A DNA stretch of 64,000 nucleotides, taken from Adiantum capillus-veneris (taxonomy: Eukaryota; Streptophyta; Polypodiopsida; Polypodiales; Pteridaceae). The position numbers and the translations under genes were made by a program. The stretch lies in assembly GCA_014529385.2 (NCBI GenBank), contig CM043963.1, positions 65,463,395-65,527,394 on the forward strand, in the 5' to 3' direction. Below are positions 53,951-64,000 of the stretch, in pieces. A model generated the notes under the pieces. It worked only from the letters and a program-made list of their open reading frames with translations. It searched no databases and was not told where the DNA came from. Position 1 is the stretch's first letter. Each line of letters begins with the position of its first letter.

Positions 53951-54515
53951 GACCAAGCTTGAGAGGGGGGGGGTATACTCTCCCACACACACACACACAC
54001 TCATTATGTGAAGTGCAAAGGGCAAGAGCTCCATCTCCTTCTCCAAGCTTGTTGAGAAGTTGAGAGCCTACGCCAACACTCTTGGCTATGGAATGCAAAT
54101 CCAACCAAGAGCCTGCTTCAATGCTTAAGCTTGCCATCTTCTTCATCTTCATTACTATGCTATTATTCTATGCTAAGCAAGAAGAGTGATGATAAGTGAG
54201 AAACTATTTCTTTCTCCTATGAACGATTCTTCTTCCTCTTCCCTACCCTCATTCCCCTCTAGCTCTCTCCACCTTCGAAGGCATTTGAGGCCTTGGGACT
54301 GAGGCTTGGGATATTTAATGCTTTTTGCAAAGTTTATGTTATGCTCATGATGCATGAAGCTTTCCATCTTCATAGAGTCACCAAGGTCACAAGGAACACA
54401 AAGATTGTATTGTACCAAGTCTCTCTTGATGGGAGAATCGATAATACAAAAGCCTTTTGGAGGGGGAACTGGCTCCAAGTAAATCCGGTCCTCAACTATT
54501 GTTATGTTCTCTAAT
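53774..54515 (+). repeat. E2 3' LTR (copy B), right part
   Basis: Continues the alignment with copy A from 44640 to about 45375 and breaks at GTTCTCTAAT. Where copy A has a CT run (44829-44866), copy B has a CA run (53986-54001). The last ~169 bp of the LTR are missing. Confidence 0.8.
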
Positions 54516-54935
54516 TGTCAATACTTTATCAGGAATTTGGATGATACAAAGACAATACGCGTTGGATATGCTTGAGAAGTATGGAATGACAGCGTGCAAA
54601 CCGGTTGATACACCTCTTGTTCAAAATGTGAAGTTGTTGATCAAAATGCAAGAGAAAGATAAGATAGGATGGAGCGGATGTTCATATCTAATAGCTTCTC
54701 CTATTGACAAACAGATGTCAAGAAAATGGACCTTGTCGAGTTGTCATCGAGAAAATCAGCCTTGCCAAATCATGCATCTTATTGAGATTCCTTAGATTAC
54801 CCAACCTTGAAAGAGATAGATCCTCAGGCTTAGATATCAAATATCATCTAACTGTCAAACTCCGTGGATTTTCTGTGACCTTGGTCCTTGGCCTGGAAGA
54901 TCGTATCAACCGTGCTATGGTTGGCTTATAAATAA
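54516..54935 (+). pseudogene. Copia reverse transcriptase/RNase H fragment
   Basis: Plus strand GIWMIQRQYALDMLEKYGM and ACKPVDTPLVQNVKL match the C-terminal RT segment of Copia elements (Q-YA-DLL-KFGM...CKP-TPL). A later GF...LEDR near 54870-54905 may be the RNase H start. It is a different family from Copia-1/2 (their equivalent is ETLLCKFGLEDCKPIATPM). It joins E2's truncated LTR directly. Confidence 0.65.
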
Positions 54936-55280
54936 TAGTGCATATGTGTAGAAGCCATGGGACACCTTGGAGCATTGTCTTGATCAACTTAAATGCACAA
55001 ATATATTGTCTGGATCCATGCCCCAACAAAAATTTAAACCCAAAAATCGCAAATGGCAAAGTGAGATTTTTGTGGGTGTCTTGGGCTGCAAAGAGCCGGC
55101 CATGCTGAACCTCTTTATATCCGTTAGAAAGCCTAGCAATAGGCCTTGCTGTGATTCTTGATTCTAGCCTTCAAACATCATATGCTAAGCCTTCACCCCC
55201 ACCCTTTGTCTCGACCTCTTTGCATGAGCATGCAAGCCTAGAGAGATACCATACTTGTTTTTCTCCAAATAGCCTATGCT
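54936..55280 (-). other. E1 leader region, no intact gag
   Basis: On the minus strand, downstream of the primer site, a short frame MAGSLQPKTPTKISLC starts at about 55102. No gag motif is seen. The rest of E1's coding DNA is missing or unreadable. Confidence 0.35.
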
Positions 55281-55289
55281 TTGATACCA
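55278..55289 (-). promoter_or_regulatory. E1 primer binding site
   Basis: Minus strand TGGTATCAAAGC lies one base from the LTR end CACA. One mismatch to the initiator tRNA-Met site used by the other elements. Confidence 0.7.
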
Positions 55290-55290
55290 G

Positions 55291-55444
55291 TGTGAGAACC
55301 CAAGGAGTATCCATGAGGATTCTCCGCCCTACCACCCTTTATATAGGCCCTTGGCCATCAGATTTAGAATCCCCTGTCCACACCTAGCAGTCACAGCCCT
55401 TAGCATGGGTCGACAGCCCCCCTGAGTTTGCCCTTGGCATTACA
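55291..55444 (-). repeat. E1 5' LTR
   Basis: 154 bp, plus-strand TGTGAGAACC to GGCATTACA, followed by the TSD AATGT. Contains CTTTATATAGGCC, a TATA-like word shared with the 3' LTR. Confidence 0.78.
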
Positions 55445-55449
55445 AATGT

Positions 55450-56347
55450 ACCTCGGTGCGAATGAAAGAAAGCACCATTTGGGGGCTATGGCACTAGAAA
55501 ATGGCTTGGAGGTGCTCAAAGCGACATTTTTGACCTATGGTGGCAAATCAACTCCAAATTGATTCAAAGTCAACATGGGGGTTCTACTCAACATATGGGA
55601 CAAGCCCAAATGCTTCAAGGTAGCAACAGTTGTCAAAACTAGAGTTGGGGGCAACACCACGAATCTTAAAGAGCAAAGCAGAGAAGTCTACTCCAAGTCA
55701 ATCATTTCAAGCCCAAAATTGCTAAATTTTATGTAATAAAGCCTTTAAAAAATAGTTTTAGCAAAATATATGCAAGGGTAGATAATAAGTGTGACTATAA
55801 TCTAGTAGCCCAAAATGACCCAATTTTGATAGAATTTTTTTGCACCTTGCTTCCACATGTCATACTAAGCCCATATATTCACTAAAACCAGAAAAAACAT
55901 TTTTGGTATGCCCAAAGGGCAGAGCCATAGAGATGGGTTCTCTTTTTGGCTGGCTAAAAATCGAATCATGTTTTTATGAGGAGAAAAATTGGCTGGTGAG
56001 TGCACTATAGCACTCAAGAGAGAGTAGTGGTGGGTTGTTGAAAAATATGAAGCGATTCAATTAGGATAATTTTTGAAACAAAAAAAATCTATTGGTGAGT
56101 GCTACAGTGAGCACTTAAGAGAAAGTTATGAATGAGAGTGGTGGGTTGTTGAGTCGGGTGACAATCTTATGTGTTCTCCTTGTTTTTTCTCAAAATATAC
56201 TGAGGTAAGATTTTTTTCAAGATTCTATTTCTCAATGTTTTGGATAATAGAGTCCTCTTTACCTTGATTATCTAAGATCGGTTTAGTGAAAGGAGGAAGG
56301 TTAGCTATGCCATGTGGCCACGTGTGATTGGGTTGCTAAATGGGGAT

Positions 56348-56348
<1 letters not shown>
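55450..56348. other. Intergenic DNA, no gene
   Basis: No ORF of note. GTGAGTGC-ACAG/ATAG-CACT phrases near 55997 and 56094 are a short imperfect repeat (GGTGAGTGC...GCACT...AAGAGA). Confidence 0.45.

Positions 56349-56391
<43 letters not shown>
56349..56391. repeat. (GA)n microsatellite
   Basis: Uninterrupted GA run of about 43 bp. Confidence 0.95.
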
Positions 56392-56392
<1 letters not shown>

Positions 56393-56698
56393 AAAGCAAC
56401 GGCGTTTAAAAAAAGAGATCAAAAATCAAGGTTTGCATTGAGCCTCGCCACCCTCGCGTAGACCAGACAAGGCCTGCCTCTGTTGGTGCTGGTGGGTTGT
56501 GAGTACTTCACAGAGAACGCAATTGCAGAGCCGGACAATAGCGGACAGAACTGTGTGGTAAAGAGAGACAGAAAGAGAGAGAACTCTGCGAAAGAGAGCC
56601 GGACAGTAGCAGCAAGCATTGCACAGCAGAGGTAATTGATGGAGGTAATTTGTTCGCTTTGCATACATGCTTCTACAATCGTTACAATTTCACTGCAG

Positions 56699-56892
<194 letters not shown>

Positions 56893-56898
56893 GTAAGG

Positions 56899-57311
56899 GC
56901 CGAAAACCTCTGGACTGTTTTCAGCATATGTGAAGAGAGGGCCTCAAGTATGCCTTGCTCGACATGTATGCCAAATACGGTGTACTTCATAAAGCACAAA
57001 AAGTGCTCGACTATCTTCTTGTCCAAAATGCCGTCTCTTTGAATGTTGTGGTCGCAGGATATGCCCAACAGAGGCAGGGCCAGGAAGCGCTAGTCTGTTT
57101 TGAGCAGATGCAAAGAGAGACTCTCCAAATGCAATCACCTACGCTTGTATCTAGAAGGCATGTGGGATATGCCCAACAGGGGTAGGGTCACGAACCACTG
57201 GACTGTTTTCAGCATATGCAAAGAGAGGGCAGCTCTCCAAATGACTTCGGCGTACCAATGTTGGATTATGCTACTGCTCAAAATTCCAAATATTCCCGCT
57301 GCCACTGACGT
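56899..57311 (+). pseudogene. PPR pseudogene, leading fragment of array
   Basis: One frame reads LDMYAKYGVLHKAQKVLDYL, NVVVAGYAQQRQGQEALVCF and EQMQRE, i.e. about one PPR motif pair. It is followed by a broken repeat. PPR proteins bind RNA one base per repeat in plastids and mitochondria; here all frames are broken and no targeting peptide or start is seen. Confidence 0.75.
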
Positions 57312-58743
57312 GAGGATGTCACCCCCCCTTACTAGTAGTGAAGTGACCTCCTTAAAAATCACTCAAACACCTCAGTTGTGTTGTACAATATGCGGCCTCC
57401 CAGCTGAAAACACTCAAATGCGGTGTTCTTCATAACGCCCAAAAAGTGCTCGATGAGCTTCCTGCCTGGAATGCTCTGATCGGGGGATATGCCCAACAAA
57501 GGGAAGACCAGGAAGCGCTGGGCTATTTTCAGCAGATGCAAAGAGAGGGCAGCTCTCCTAAATGCAATCAGCTACGCTTGTATCTTCAAGGCATGTGGCA
57601 TTATGCAGATGCTGATATGGGCAAAAGAATTCACGATGATATTGTTAGCCATAGGTTGTCGAAAAAAAACGAGGTACTTGGCACTATCTTGGCATGTATA
57701 CCAAATGTGGTGCACTTGCGAAAGCACAGAAAAGTGCTTGAGAAGCTTATTGTTCGAAGCGGCATCTCTTCGAATGCACTTACTGCATGGTTGTCGAAAA
57801 AAACGAGGTACTTGGCACTGTCTTGGCATGTATAGCAAATGTGGTGCACTTGAAAAAGCACAGAAAGTGCTTGAGGAGCTTACTATTTGGAGTGGCATCT
57901 CTTCGAATGCTCTGACTGCACGATATGCACAAGAGGAGCAGGCTAGGAAGCTGTGAAATGTTTTCAGCAAATGTTGATATGGACACAAAAATTCATGATG
58001 ATAGCTGTGAGACTGTTTTCAGCAGATGTGAAGCGAGAGCTATATCCACACGCAGTTGCCTATGTGTATATCTTAAAGGCATGTGGATCTTCCCAAGATG
58101 CTGATATGGACACAAAAATTCATGATGATATTGTTCCTCAGATAATTGCAAAGAGATGTCATGCTGACACTCCCTTGGTCGATGTGTATGCCCAATGTGG
58201 TGCACTTGAGAAAGCACAAATATTGCTCGAGGAGTTTTTTGTTTGAAACAGCATCTCTTGGAATGCACTGATTGCAGAATATGCACAACAGGGGTAGGGC
58301 TAGAAAGCTCTAGGCTATTTTCAGCAGATGCACAGTGAGGGCCTTTGTCCAAATGCAATCACCTACGCATGCATCTTGAAGGCATGTGGCTCTATGTAAG
58401 ATGTTGATATGGGCACAAAAAGTCACAATTTCTTTGTTCGTTAGAGGCTTTTGAAAATAGAGGTTGTGGTTGGCACTCCCTTGGTCGATATGTATGTCAA
58501 ATGTGGTATGATTCAGAAAGCATAAAACGTGCTTGAGGAGTCTTCTTGTCCGGAATGTCGTCTCTTGGCACGCACTGATTACAGGATATGTGCAACAGGA
58601 GAAGGGACATAAAGCTCTAGGCTGTTTTTAGCAGATGCAAAGCGAAAGTATCTCTCACCATTCAGTCAACTATACTTTTGTCTTGAAGTCATGTGACATC
58701 ACCAGTAAGAGAAGGACAGACCATCACTCTTCTTTACTGAGGT
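57312..58743 (+). pseudogene. PPR pseudogene array, unit 1 (1432 bp)
   Basis: Starts with the spacer GAGGATGTCACCCCCC followed by TTACTAGTAGTGAAGTGACC. Then comes a run of degenerate PPR motifs in mixed frames: VLDELPAWNALIGGYAQQRE, YSKCGALEKAQKVLEEL, VYILKACGSSQDADMDTKIH, DVYAQCGALEKAQILLEEF, NAITYACILKACGSM and DMYVKCGMIQKA. DADMDTKIHDDIV replaces the usual GKQIH-type L2 motif. It has a single copy of GAAAACACTCAAATGCGGTG. Confidence 0.8.
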
Positions 58744-60206
58744 GAGGATGTCACCCCCCTTACTAGTAGTGAAGTGACCTCCTTAAAAATCACTCAAACA
58801 CCCCAGTCGTGTTGCACAAAATGCGGCCTCCCAGTTGAAATCACTCAAATGCGGTGTTGGGAGGTGGAAATCACTCAAATGCGGTGTTCTTTATAAAGCC
58901 CAAAAAGTGCTCTCGATGAGCTTCCTGTCTGGAATGTTGTCTCTTGGAATGCTCTGATTGTGGGATATTCCCAACAAAGGCAGGGCCACGAAGCGCTGGG
59001 CTTTTTTCAGCAGATGCAAAGAGAGGGCAGATCTCCCAAATGCAATCACCTACGCTTGTATCTTCAAGGCATGTGGCATTATGCAGATGCTGATATGGGC
59101 AAAAGAATTCATGATGATATTGTTAGCCAGAGGTTGTCGAAAAAAAACGAGGTACTTGGCACTGTCTTGGCATGTATACCAAATGTGGTGCACTTGAGAA
59201 AGCACAGAGAAGTGCTTGAGGAGCTTATTGTTCGGAGCGGCATCTCTTCGAATGCACTGACTGCAGGGTTGTCGAAAAAAACGAGGTACTTGGCATGTAT
59301 ACCAAATGTGGTGCACTTGAGAAAGCACAGAAAGTGCTTGAGGAGCTTATGTTCAGAGTGGCATATCTTCGAATGCTCTGACTGTAGGATATGCACAAGA
59401 GGAGTAGGGCTAGGAAGTTGTGGACTGTTTTCAGCAGATGCTGATATGGACACAGAAATTCATGATGATAGCTGTGGACTATTTTCAGCAGATGTGAAGC
59501 GAGAGCTTTATCCAGACGCAGTTGCCTACCTGTATATTTTAAAGGCATGTGGCTCTTTGCAAGATGTTGATATGGACACAGAAATTCATGATGATATTGT
59601 TACTCAGATGCTATTGCAAAGAGATGTCATGATGACACTCCCTTGGTCGATGTGTATGCCAAATGTGGTGCACTTGAGAAAGCACAAATAGTGCTCGAGG
59701 AGCTTTTTGTTCAGAACAACATCTCTTGGAATGCACTGATTGCAAGATACGAACAACAGGAGTAGGGCTAGAAAGCTCTAGGCTATTTTCAGTAGATGCA
59801 TAGTGAGGGCCTTTGTCCAGATGTAATCACCTACGCATGCATCTTGAAGACATGTGGCTCTATGTAAGATGCTGATATGGGCACAAAAATTCACAATTTC
59901 TTTGTTCGTCAGAGGCTTCTGAAAATAGAGGTTGTGGTTGGCACTCCCTTCAATATGTATGTCAAATGTGGTATGCTTTAGAAATCATAAAAAGTGCTTG
60001 AGGAGCTTCTTGTACGGAATGTCGTCTCTTGGCACGCACTGATCATGGGATATGTGCAACAGGAGCAGGGACAGAAAGCTCTAGGCTGTTTTAGCAGATG
60101 CAAAGCGAGAGTATCTCTCACCATTCAGTCAACTATACTTTTGTCTTGAAGGCATGTGACATTACCAATAAGAGAAGGACAGACCATCACTCTTCTTCAC
60201 TGACGT
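58744..60206 (+). pseudogene. PPR pseudogene array, unit 2 (1463 bp)
   Basis: Same order as unit 1, starting at the same spacer. The longest open frame in the array lies here (58960-59691, 243 codons) and begins GYSQQRQGHEALGFFQQMQR, but its later parts are frameshifted PPR (VVHLRKHREVLEELI). A 30-bp tandem duplication of GAAATCACTCAAATGCGG at 58837 and 58867 is shared with unit 3 but not unit 1. Confidence 0.8.
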
Positions 60207-61525
60207 GAGGATGTCACCCCCCTTACTAGTAGTGAAGTGACCTTAAAAATCACTCAAACACCTCAGTTGTGTGGCACAAAATGCGGCCTCCGAGCTGAAA
60301 TCACTCAAATGCAGTGCTGGAAGGCGGAAATCACTCAAATGCGGTGTTCTCATAAAGCCCAAAAAGTGCTCGATGAGCTTCCCGTTTGGAATGTTGTCTC
60401 TTGGAATGCTCTGATTGTGGGATATGCCCAAAAAAGGCAAGGCCAGGAGGCACTGGGCTTCTTTCAGCAGATGCAAAGAGAGGGCAGCTCTCCCAAATGC
60501 AATCACCTACGCTTGTATCTTCAAGGCATGTGGTATTATGCAGATGCTGATATGGGCAAAAGAATTCACGATGATATTGTTAGCTAGAGGTTGTCGGAAA
60601 AAACGAGGTACTTGACACTGTCTTGGCATGTATTCCAAATGTGGTGCACTTGAGAAAGCACAGAAAAGTGCTTGAGGAGCTTACTGTTCGAAGTGGCATC
60701 TCTTCGAATGCACTGACTACAGGGCTAGGAAGCTGTGGACTCTTTTGAGCAGATGCTGATATGGACACAGAAATTCATGATGATAGCAGTGGACTGTTTT
60801 TAGCAGATGTGAAGCGAGAGCTATATCCAGACGCAGTCGCCTACGTGTATATCTTAAAGGCATGTGTCTCTTTGCAAGATGTTGATATGGACACAGAAAT
60901 TCACGATGATATTGTTACTCAGATGCTATTGCAAAGAGATGTCATGCTGACATTCCCTTGGTCGATGTGTATGCCCAATGTGGTGCACTTGAGAAAGCAC
61001 AAATAGTGCTCGAGGAGCTTTTTATTCGGAACAACATCTCTTGGAATGCACTGATTGTGGGATACACACAACAGGAGTGGGGCTAGAAAGCTCTAGGCTA
61101 TTTTTAGCAGATGCACAATGAGGGCCTTTGTCTAGATGCAATCACCTACGCATGCATCTTGAAGGCATGTGGCTCTATGTACGATGCTGATATGGGCACA
61201 AAAATTCACAATTTCTTTGTTCGTCGGAGGCTTTTGAAAATAGAGGTTGTGGTTGGCACTCCCTTGGTCGATATGTATGTCAAATGTGGTATGCTTCAGA
61301 AAGCATAAAAAGTGCTTGAGGAGCTTCGTGTCCGGAATTTCGTCTCTTGGCATACACTTATTATGGGATATGTGCAACAGGAGTAGGGACAGAAAGATCT
61401 AGGCTGTTTTTAGCAGATGCAAAGCGAGAGTATCTCTCACCATTCAGTCAACTATACTTTTGTCTTGAAGGCATGTGACATTACCAGTAAGAGAAGGACA
61501 GACCATCACTCTTCTTCACTGACGT
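60207..61525 (+). pseudogene. PPR pseudogene array, unit 3 (1319 bp)
   Basis: Same order with a ~130-bp shorter middle section. Shares the 30-bp duplication (60297 and 60327) with unit 2. Best-preserved motifs: ITYACILKACGSMYDADMGT and LLKIEVVVGTPLVDMYVKCG at 61147-61300. Stops and frame changes throughout. Confidence 0.8.
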
Positions 61526-61650
61526 GAGGATGTCACCCCCCTTACTAGTAGTGAAGTGACCTCCTTAAAAATCACTCAAACACCGCAATCGTGTTGCACA
61601 AAATGCGGCCTCCCAGCTGAAATCACTCAAATGCGGTATACTAGTAAGAA
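61526..61650 (+). pseudogene. PPR array, terminal spacer copy
   Basis: Fourth copy of the spacer (GAGGATGTCACCCCCC, CTTAAAAATCACTCAAACACC, GCGGCCTCCCAGCTGAAATC). The array ends after TCAAATGCGGTATACTAG, where unique sequence begins. Confidence 0.85.
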
Positions 61651-62830
61651 GGTGGCGAAACAATGTAAGGAAGGTCTAGAAGCAACTCCATCCAAGATTG
61701 TGCGTTGATCGACACGACCAATACCAAAGGTACACTTATATTCCGTATTTCATTTCCTTTATTTGATCTTAAAAGTACTTAGATTAAATCATGTACACAT
61801 TAAAGCAATAAATTTACATCATTTTTATTCAAAAGATTGTAGATGAAGGTGACAAAGGCTGAAGAATTTTTGCGATGCCCAACAAAGGAACACATAAACA
61901 ATACACCACGGCAAGGCAATGTGGAATGATACATGTCTTCATAAGACATCGATAATGTCTTCATAAAACACGGTCGTAGTTTTTTACAATAAAAAAGTAT
62001 CTCCAACACTGGAGAAGAAGCATAAGTCCCCCTTCAACACTGAAGGGGATAAAATTGGCGGGGAAAGGGCACGTTCCCTACGTTATTATTATAAATGTGG
62101 AGAAGGGTGCCAACTCCACACCATACATATGTATAGTTTTTTTCTTTTTTAAATGGGCACAAGCATTGTAAATGCACAAAATGCATCTCATTTCATTTTT
62201 ATTATAATGTGAAATTGTTTACGTTCATACATTTTTTCGTGCAAAATCTCATTTGTGTTGCGAGGTCATAGAGCTTTTGGTGAAAGCTTCGAGGAGATAT
62301 GCTATGGAGTCATCATCACGAGCTATGTCATGCGGTAAAATCCACAACAATATCACTTTTTTACTTCTTACCATATACACAGTGAAGCAATCAAGGCAAA
62401 CTAATTTCTTATGCAGCGGGGATGTAAAGTTTTCCAAAATGTGCCTGCATTTGCTTTCAACCTACGCCTGAAGTTATCTGCTTTTAACCTACAAGTCAGC
62501 CAAGAGAAGGTTCTCATGCTGTTTTTAGAGTCACACCATGACGCAAAAACCCTCCTTACGTGAGATCGTTGGGAAGCCTGCTCCAAGATGGTATTTACGA
62601 GCTTTGGTGATTTCATGTAACTTTTGTGCAGGCATTGAAGGCTTATCACCTAGAGTGTGTGTTGCATCCTTCACACCATCAAAACAGGCATGGATCTGCG
62701 ATAATGACAAGCAACATGCTTCTCTCCTCTCATTCACTGTGCACCATGTATGGCCAAGGAGAGATTTTTTTGGCGTGTGATGATGTGCTAACTACATCCA
62801 TCGAAGCATTTTACTGAAGTTGCTATGATG
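61651..62830. other. Intergenic DNA, no gene supported
   Basis: Short frames on both strands (for example 62249-62437 minus, 62538-62780 plus) show no motif. The composition is mixed and not repeat-like by eye. Confidence 0.4.
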
Positions 62831-62861
62831 CTTGCCTTTCCTTGTTCCAGCAAGACATTTC

Positions 62862-63080
62862 TGCTCAAAGCGCTCGAGGCAACCCTGCACTTACTATGTC
62901 ATGTGCCCCAGCTCCTTCTGCTTGAAGTACTTGCCCATGGTTGTTTATTGGCCATTGTCAAAGGAAGTTGATGGCTTTTGCAAGAGCTTCATTTCTACTC
63001 AAAGTGCTCAAAGTAGCCCTGCATTACTGCGTCATGTGTCCCAGTTCCTTTCGCTCAAAGTGCTTGCCCATGGTCTTTGT
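62862..63080 (+). repeat. Imperfect tandem duplication, ~126-bp period
   Basis: TTTCTGCTCAAAGCGCTCG...CCCTGCA...GTCATGTG.CCCAG.TCCTT...TTGCCCATGGT at about 62865-62942 recurs at about 62991-63072 with roughly one base in five changed. The 123-codon plus-strand frame across it (62832-63203) has no recognisable domain. Confidence 0.6.
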
Positions 63081-63203
63081 CAGAGAAACCTGGCTTCTGC
63101 GAGAGCTGCATTCGGCTCTTCGAGTTTATCAAAACATCAGTATGTGCCTACGTTTTTCCAAAAGAAATTGGATGAGCATCTCTGTGAGATGCTCTCATCT
63201 TAA

Positions 63204-63313
63204 ATGAAAATAGAAAATAGAAGGCGATGAAGAAAAGGCGAGGGCAAGCTGTAGGCGCAAGCACAGGTGATTGCATATAAGGAGAAACGCTCTGCTTAGC
63301 CAATCGTGAAAAA

Positions 63314-63350
<37 letters not shown>

Positions 63351-64000
63351 GTTGTTTGGGATATATATATATATTTGGGTGACTTTCTGAGTAGCAAAGG
63401 CCCGTGTTGGGTTGGTTTATGAGAACCTGGGAGGACGTTCATGCATTTGGAGTGAGTTCAAAACCCATGGCCCTAATTTTGGGCACGAATCTAAAATTGA
63501 GAAGCTTAACCTTGGGAAGAAATCCCCGAAGATTCGTCCTAATATAATAAGGAAGTTACCAATACGTACTAGTATATTTCAGAGAACTCGGTCATATTGA
63601 TATTTTTGGCGAGCTTTTCACGTTGATTGCAGCTAGCTATTCAAAACAGCAAGTTCTAAATTGAGTATCTGGCTCCCTAATTGCTACAGGAAGTGTAGAA
63701 TCTAGAGACACAAAGGTACCTATTCAAGGAATATTGGTTGCAAGAATAACGCCTCTGCTTAGGCATCACTAGGGCCATGGTATACATTTATCATGCAAGA
63801 TATCCAAAGCTATTGTGTCTATATGGAAAAGTTAAAGTATGGGTAATCTTTGACAAGCTCAATGAGAGACCAGCCACTGAATCTTGGCCTTATAAGGTAT
63901 GGCCCACATTTTTGACATGGGAGAATAGGTGGTGTTATATTCATGGAGGTCTAGTTCGGCATATTGTTTCTCGGGCTTCTTAAGAGGTTGTATAGAGTGA
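63204..64000. other. Intergenic DNA with G36 tract
   Basis: A 36-nt G run at 63314-63349 is followed by a short (AT)n at 63362-63374. Frames at 63412-63600 and 63777-63983 lack motifs. Confidence 0.5.

Larger units (their letters stand above)
44052..54515 (+). mobile_element. E2: Gypsy-type gag-protease element nested in E1
   Basis: A plus-strand element with a long LTR (copy A 44052-45544), an initiator-Met primer site at 45545, gag and retropepsin remnants, then a second LTR (copy B) at 48084-48592 and 53774-54515, interrupted by Copia-2. After the protease the frame reaches FLNGFQDIFIDV, the usual start of the RT region, and then jumps straight into LTR sequence near 48084. RT, RNase H, integrase and the LTR's first bases were therefore deleted. 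Copy B lacks the last ~169 bp of copy A, so no TSD can be read. Confidence 0.75.
41244..55444 (-). mobile_element. E1: outer LTR retrotransposon split by nested insertions
   Basis: Short LTRs at 41244-41387 and 55291-55444 share termini TGTGAGAAC and GGCATTACA, TATA-like TTTATATAGG and most of their length. The direct 5-bp repeat AATGT occurs at 41239-41243 and 55445-55449, outside the two LTRs. A primer site adjoins the right LTR and a purine tract adjoins the left LTR, so both ends belong to one minus-strand element. Its interior now holds E2 and Copia-2. Little of its own coding DNA is readable. Confidence 0.75.

Noticed and set aside
58960-59691. 243-codon ORF as a real PPR gene
   Set aside because: Only parts are in the PPR frame; the rest is PPR DNA read out of frame, and the neighbours are equally broken.
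57312-61650. CRISPR-like or satellite array at the PPR repeats
   Set aside because: Units are over 1.3 kb, imperfect and encode broken PPR motifs; the genome is a plant.

Overview
This window is plant nuclear DNA made almost entirely of repeats. No intact host gene is visible. The style of the degenerate PPR repeats (CGALEKAQ, ILKACGS, YAQQGQG-like motifs), the mix of Gypsy, Copia, LINE and tRNA-derived SINE remnants, and the abundance of long GA/CT, GT/CA and G or C tracts suggest a fern, probably a homosporous leptosporangiate species. That placement is an inference from protein style and no search was run.

Layout, left to right. 1-4295: the 3' part of a plus-strand LTR retrotransposon, with a retropepsin-like ORF followed by a degenerate WIP/QGFY repeat, two polypurine tracts and a 1.1-kb LTR. 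5-8 kb: LINE 3'-end debris and a small minus-strand ORF in unassigned DNA. 8.2-11.3 kb: a dead LINE (endonuclease and reverse transcriptase) whose 3' zinc-finger end lies inverted beside it. 15.2-15.4 kb: a tRNA-derived SINE with a 15-bp target site duplication (TSD). 18.3-25.1 kb: AT-rich TTTAGGT-like DNA split by a complete but decayed Copia element (Copia-1, 19711-24830, TSD TTTAT). 25-31.7 kb: low-complexity DNA, a 0.39-kb tandem duplication carrying a tRNA-like head, and an inverted repeat around a LINE C-terminal fragment. 31.7-37.8 kb: a minus-strand Gypsy-type element with gag and protease but no polymerase, apparently landed in a GA microsatellite.

41.2-55.4 kb is a three-layer nest. 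The outermost element (E1, minus strand, 41244-55444, TSD AATGT) contains a plus-strand gag-protease element (E2, about 44052-54515). One LTR of E2 was split by a younger minus-strand Copia (Copia-2, 48593-53773, TSD GTGCT). The other E2 LTR preserves the empty site. Copia-1 and Copia-2 are the same family at different ages: the LTRs of Copia-2 differ at about seven sites by eye, those of Copia-1 at thirty or more.

56.9-61.7 kb is a tandem array of PPR pseudogene cassettes, with units of 1432, 1463 and 1319 bp sharing a non-PPR spacer. The last 2 kb holds a short tandem duplication, a 36-G tract and nothing else recognisable.

The most unusual themes are: three different LTR elements that keep a retropepsin but show no reverse transcriptase or integrase in the interval present; the cassette-wise amplification of a PPR pseudogene; and homopolymer G/C tracts of 30-77 nt, several tied to a recurring AT-rich motif or to LTR duplication. 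No convincing new host system was found.
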